Assembly (NCBI GenBank): GCA_951230915.1
Contig: OX579634.1
Location: 13,728,725 to 13,792,724 of the forward strand
Length of the DNA: 64,000 nucleotides
Source: Antitrichia curtipendula
Lineage: Eukaryota > Streptophyta > Bryopsida > Hypnales > Leucodontaceae
Direction: 5' to 3'
The notes under the pieces were generated by a model, which made no database searches, was not told the origin of the DNA, and saw only the letters and a program-made list of their open reading frames with translations. Made by a program: the position numbers and the translations under genes. Numbering within the stretch: the stretch's first letter is position 1; every line of letters begins with the position of its first letter. Positions 59,359 to 64,000 of this stretch are shown one piece after another.

Positions 59359-62300
59359 TTATAGAAGCTTTCCATGAGGCACTTGGGTTGTTTTCAATGT
59401 GGACTTTAAATAACACTCTACATTATTAAGGCCACACAAACTCTTGACTTTCTCTAGAGTGGCAGGAGGGTTAAATTCAAAGAGATCACAACCTGCATTG
59501 GTGCCCTTGTAGTCTTTCCGAGCCGCTGCAATAGCACTGTGAATTGCAGAGTACACACTACCAGCTAGCAATACTGGAGGCTCGCCCACCGCTGTTACAT
59601 GACACAATTGGGGGTGTTACATGATGACTAGCCTTCGAAAAAATTAAATAGTAAAGTGGCTCAATCCATGGGCAATCAATCAAAAAATAGATGATCTTTT
59701 TTTGGCAATACTACATTAAATTATCCTACTGGGGAAAGCATAAAATTTAGTATCACCTAATAAGTTAATGTCACTACAAAAAGTGATTTTTGCCCTTTCC
59801 TTGGTTGTTCAACTCTTAACCCTAGACCGCCCAAGAGGGCAAAAAGTGTCCTCACACAGTTTTAAGTTAAATTCAAAGTACTATAACTTTTGCATCTGAT
59901 GTCCAAATTCAATAAAACTTGTTGGGAAAGTTGAGCCTTTTCTTCTAGTTTGTGTGGTAAAATTTTCAGATCAATCCAAGAGGTAATGATATTCTGGAAG
60001 CCAATCAAAGTTCACAGGCTCAATTTGATTCACCAAAGTGCACTTCATGGCTGCAACTTCGGGGTCTTGTATCTCCTTCATCCAATGTTCGATTTCAATA
60101 AAATTTGTTGGGTTGTGTTTCCCTTGAATTCTAGTTATTGTGGTGAAATTTTAATGTCAATCCAAGTTGTTTTGAATGTTTGGGAGCAATTCAAAATTCA
60201 AAATCCCGCTATTTATGGACTATAGTGAACTTCGGCGGCTTGTATCTTCTTCATAAAATGTCCGTTTTCAATAATTGTTTTTGTAAAAGTTGCGCATACT
60301 AGTCTAGTTTGTGTGGCTAAATTTTCATATCAATCCAAGAATTTATGAATGACTGAGAAGCATTTTAGTAGAAGGAGCTTCAGCCCTAAATGTGTTTTTT
60401 GCAACTTTTCTTGCCTATTTTTGACATTTGCAAGCCATTTTGCAAACACATTGAGTCAATTGAATGATATTTTTTTTCACCAATGTGTTTGTATCCTGGT
60501 TTTGAATCACTTTGTAGTCTAAAGTTTTTTCATTTGATTAGGTTTAGAAATCAAATTTGGCCTCTAAATGTGTTTTTAGGAAAATTTCAGCATTCTTTTT
60601 CAACACTAAAACATTATAATCTTGCAATCTACACGGTCAAATGACTTCAAATTTGATCCATGACATCTAAAACATGTGTACTAAATGATTGTACGGTTAA
60701 GATCTTTATTACTTAGTCACATTTGGATTTATAGCACTTCAAAAGCTAGGATGTTTTTTTACCCAAAACGGCCATGGGCGGTCATGGGCGGTCCATTTTT
60801 GGCAATACTACATTAAATTATCCTATTGGAGAAGGCATGAAATTTAGTATCACCTAATAAGTTAATGTCACTACAAAAAGTGATTTTTGCCCTTTCCTTG
60901 GTTGTTCAACTCTTAATGACAACTTACATGTTACCAATTGGAACATGTTTCCTCAACTTTTTAATTGTATTTCCTTTTAGCGGGACTCCAATTAATGTTT
61001 TCTTTTTTGTTTTCTTTTTTTAATACACACAATCATTTTTTTAAATTGAAAAAATAGAATGATTTAATTTATGAAAATTAGTAACAAATATATTATGTTT
61101 CAACCTATACTAGTTTAAAATAGTGTGAATTTGGTAAATAAATAAGTGTAGTAGAAATCAAGTCTTATTCTAAGGAGGGAGTCCATAGACTAGAACTAGC
61201 CACTAGTGACTAATTCAACACCATATTGAGCAGATTCCCTAATTTGAACATAGAATGATTTTCACCATTGCAAACATAAGGTCATAACTAAATATTAGTG
61301 ACTAATTTCTCTTTGTTACTAACTACACTAAAATTGGTAAATAGTATTGGCTATACTAATTGTTAACAATAACACTAATTGTGATTTGCAAGGTTAGTGT
61401 TAGAACATTATTTATCCATTCTAACACTATTTTAGCTCTATAGTAAAAAATTTGACGGCGGGAGGCAAAAATTAGAGTTTCTCAAAGAAGGGCCAGAATT
61501 TGATGGTTGGAGTTAAGTGCCCCTACACTATTTACACATAAGTTGGAAAATAGTATTGGGGATAAAAAACAGGGAACAACACTAATTATCAGCCAACACT
61601 ATCTACCAATTTCAGTGCACTGAGTCACTTGTGAGAGTGAGAGTAAATCGTGAGGAGAAGCTGAACTGACCTTTGGAAGAAAAGACACGTTCTTTGTGGT
61701 TGGGACTTTTGAAGAGCTCCACATTGAACTTCTGCGGAATAGTGTCGAGAGTGGGTGGCTTGTATGTCCAGGTGCCATCCGACAAGAGCTTGCCTTTGGC
61801 GTCCCTCTCAACGTCTTCTGTCACCAAGTATCCAACTCCAAAGACGAAGGCACCCTCGACCTGCAAAACACATAAAAACAAGAATTAGGGATGGAACCTA
61901 CCATAACAATTTGAGAAAGCTGAAATTGTGAAATCTGAAACCTGAAAGCATTCAGAGGGGCACAGTTGAGAATAGGAGAATTCAATGTCTTCACCTGCCC
62001 CACATCAACAGCGCTGTTTAAGCTTTTTCCAGCATCGTATACGAGATCGGCCGCCAAGATTCTGGTTTCTCCTGACAAAAGGTTGACCTCCACCTGCAGA
62101 TGATCGAAGAAGCGAGTCCCAATATTATTGAGCAGTGGACTGGGATCTCTCGGAAGTTCAGGCGATATACAAGGAGAAACTGATCTAAGGTTTTCTTTTT
62201 CAATTAAGAACATGACAAATGGAAATCTTTGGATAGAAATCGTAAGCCACATGATACCGTCTGCGCTGCTTTATAATACGTTGAGTTCTCTGTCTACCAC

Positions 62301-63715
62301 TATCATGTACTGGAGGGAACGAAAGCAAAGTGATGCTGTTCATTCTCAACAGTTGCACCCTAAACCCTAAACCCTAAGTCCTCACTCTCACTTTAGAAGT
62401 CATAGGCTAAGGAAATGAATCAAAACCAGATCGATTTACAGGATTCAATCGTGAATTTAGGTCATTGTAAAGTTCAACAATCTCACCTCGCTGACTCCTG
62501 CTCCAAACAGAAGGTACTCAACCATGGGAGGAGCCCAAAGCGTATGAGACTGCAAATCAATAAACGAAGTTTTGGCCTGTTCATACAAAGAGCACAACGA
62601 AGTGAGATTCTTTAAGCATTTAACCCACCCACCCACCCCCCAAAAAACCGTGCTATTACAATCAAGACTTCCACATTTTTCAATCGTAAATCAAAATGTT
62701 ATTTTTAGCAAATTGGCACTGAAAACACAACACAGAATAGAGAAACATGTGAAGATCATTCTGTTTCGTGCACGAGAAATAAATGTGGGATTAAGAACGT
62801 GCCGTGAAACAGAGTGTCTCCCAGGAAACTTCTCCATCAGATTGATCCTTAGCAAGCTTCTCTTTGATAGGTAGCAAACGTTCAACTAAAACTGCGCATG
62901 CATCTCGAACTGCTGCACATGATCCCTCAGACGTTGTGCTCCCACCATCAATAAATGTATTTGGTAAAGTGAACGAGTCTTGTTGAAGGACCCGGATCTT
63001 TGAGACTATGTCCAAGTCTTTCTTCTGCAACCATATGCAACATAGCTGGCATGTTAATGCTCAAATCCTTTTCTGAATATTTAGATTTTTTTTCTTATAT
63101 CTTTGTACACATATAGCACTTACGTCTGTTTCATCAAATTGGTCATAAAGCAAGGATCAAAAAGCAAGGTTCTTAAAGAATCGAGCCTTAGTAAGGATGA
63201 ATGAGTCTAGGCTATCTAAGCAAAGTTTTGACATGGACTTCGGCACGCTTCGCGATTCAAACCACAAATGATTGGAAAACAAGGCCACATCGCAATACCG
63301 TCCCCTCTTTTTTCCAACTGACCTGGTTCCAGAGAGGACTGAGCGAGTACGCAATAGCCTGTCTCACTTTGGTGTACAACCCCTGCCCCATCTCCACCCC
63401 TCCCACTTCCGCCACAATCGACCCATCTAGGAAAATGCTCACAGTGGCCGCACTGGGAACCACAGTCACATGGTACACTGAGGAAACAATGGAGATTCCT
63501 CGCTTCATCCACTTGCTTCCCGCATTGAACCTCTCGATCTCTTTCTCACGGGCCTCCAGATCGGAACGCAACTTCACCCGCTCCCAAATGGCAGGCAAAG
63601 TGAACCCTTCTTCCCCGCCCACGCTTTCTGCTCCGTGGAACAAATTGATGCTCTCCAGTGTGTGCAAATTCTCGTCTCGCACTTTGTTGACGCTCGAGCC
63701 CAAGTAGGAGGCCAC
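59359..63715 (-). CDS. aldehyde oxidase, molybdenum-binding C-terminal part (5' end beyond window)
   Basis: Six 3' exons of a plant aldehyde oxidase: 63715-63323, 63024-62803, 62576-62487, 62093-61995, 61860-61671 and 59591-59359 (TAA). They give 408 residues in one frame. Full-length proteins have about 1,350 residues, with 2Fe-2S, FAD and Mo domains. What is present is the end of the molybdopterin domain: NLHTLESINLFHG, the GVEMGQG Mo-cofactor motif (residues 106-112), GGSTTSEGSCAAVR, LVYDAGKSLNSAVDVGQVEGAF, DGTWTYKPPTLDTIPQKFNV and VGEPPVLLAGSVYSAIHSAI, whose Glu (about residue 335) matches the catalytic glutamate of the xanthine oxidase family. The TWTYKPPTLDTIP and FNVELF signatures favour aldehyde oxidase over xanthine dehydrogenase. 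These cytosolic enzymes oxidise aldehydes to acids, including abscisic aldehyde and indole acetaldehyde; the substrate cannot be told here. The second intron appears to start with GC, and the last intron (59592-61670) is filled with repeats. More exons must lie past 64000. Confidence 0.9.
59699..60916. repeat. 121-bp direct duplication flanking a TTAA insertion
   Basis: 59699-59819 and 60796-60916 are 121-bp direct repeats with only a few differences. The left copy continues from its final TTAA into CCCTAGACCGCCC, an element start. The right copy continues from the same TTAA into TGACAACTT, so it looks like the unoccupied site. Both lie in the last aldehyde oxidase intron. Confidence 0.75.
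59816..60795. mobile_element. TTAA-bordered insertion with internal 175-bp repeats
   Basis: Starts TTAACCCTAGACCGCCC and ends in two CATGGGCGGT units, complementary to the GACCGCCC near the start, but the final CTAGGGTTAA expected on the right is absent. Inside are three diverged tandem units of roughly 175 bp (near 59880, 60055 and 60230), each with TCAATAAAA, a TAGTTTGTGTGG-like segment and TCAATCCAAG. The open frame at 59950-60225 spans these repeats and has no recognised product. Confidence 0.6.
61325..61618. mobile_element. MITE in the last aldehyde oxidase intron
   Basis: A 294-bp element whose ends are complementary over about 40 bases, beginning CACTAAAATTGGTAAATAGT on the left with right complement CACTGAAATTGGTAGATAGT. 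It ends about 52 bases from the splice donor of the exon at 61860-61671. Non-coding. Confidence 0.7.
62358..62377. repeat. three telomere-type CCCTAAA units in an intron
   Basis: CCCTAAACCCTAAACCCTAA lies in the aldehyde oxidase intron between exons 62576-62487 and 62093-61995. It is a perfect short run of the plant telomere heptamer, probably incidental or a regulatory telo-box cluster. Confidence 0.75.
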
Positions 63716-64000
63716 CTGAAGGGAAGGTCCGTTAAACAATTGGACTTTTGGGAGGAGGTTTGGGGTTCATGTTGCGCATCCTAAACTGTGCCAAAGTATT
63801 GGAACATTGCCAATGTAACGAAATCGATTTGATGAGATCTCAAGAAAAATCCAAACAAAGTAGTTTCATAAATTTTCGAAGTCATATTAAGTTGAAACCA
63901 TGCGGTACCTACAGACGACACTAGACTCCCCTGAAATGAAAAAATCCTTGAAGCACAAAATGCTTCAATTCTCACAGATTGTCTCAAATAATTGGTTGCA
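63716..64000 (-). other. aldehyde oxidase intron running off the right edge
   Basis: Precedes the acceptor TTCCCTTCAG at 63716. No exon of the aldehyde oxidase family is recognisable in these bases. The open frame at 63781-63987 does not resemble the protein. Confidence 0.6.

Noticed and set aside
1..64000. tRNA, rRNA, CRISPR array, operon
   Set aside because: No cloverleaf-type sequence, ribosomal RNA signature or regularly spaced identical repeats were seen; the DNA is plant nuclear.

Overview
This is plant nuclear DNA. It is AT-rich, its genes are split by introns with standard GT/AG borders, and all four recognisable proteins belong to plant families: a MATE/DTX transporter, an FLX-like coiled-coil protein, a WW-RRM RNA-binding protein and a molybdenum aldehyde oxidase. 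Short CCCTAAA/TTTAGGG runs and Stowaway-like and CACTA-like miniature transposons fit a land plant. I cannot place the species. The low gene density does not decide between seed and non-seed lineages.

Layout. 1-3.8 kb: on the minus strand, a MATE transporter gene with a one-base frameshift in its third exon and no recognisable 3' exons, probably a pseudogene. 3.8-37.5 kb: an AT-rich repeat landscape made mostly of terminal-inverted-repeat (TIR) elements, often nested. It also holds two doubtful coding remnants (20.9 kb plus strand; 24.9-28.2 kb minus strand). 37.5-50.9 kb: a less AT-rich genic island, all on the minus strand. From 5' to 3' it has the FLX-like gene (5 exons, complete CDS, 296 aa), then the WW-RRM gene (6 exons found, first coding exon not found), then about 4.3 kb with no recognisable gene. 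51-59 kb: AT-rich repeats again. 59.4-63.7 kb: the 3' half of an aldehyde oxidase gene (minus strand, six exons) whose 5' half lies beyond the right edge.

The most striking thing is a large group of elements bounded by TTAA and starting CCCCTAAA (or CCTCTAAA, CCCCAACC). About a dozen full or partial copies lie in the window. They are nested in one another, abut sharing one TTAA, and in one case (35906-37451) appear to carry captured gene sequence. The TTAA target and C-rich ends resemble piggyBac-type transposition, which is unusual for plants. No transposase is visible, so these would be non-autonomous. Several copies have related 'empty' copies in the same window, so boundaries can be read by comparison.

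The four genes do not form a pathway. The FLX-like and WW-RRM genes are neighbours on one strand, with about 1.6 kb between the FLX stop codon and the first WW-RRM exon found. All exon borders were set by reading splice signals and family similarity by eye; no alignment or expression data were available.
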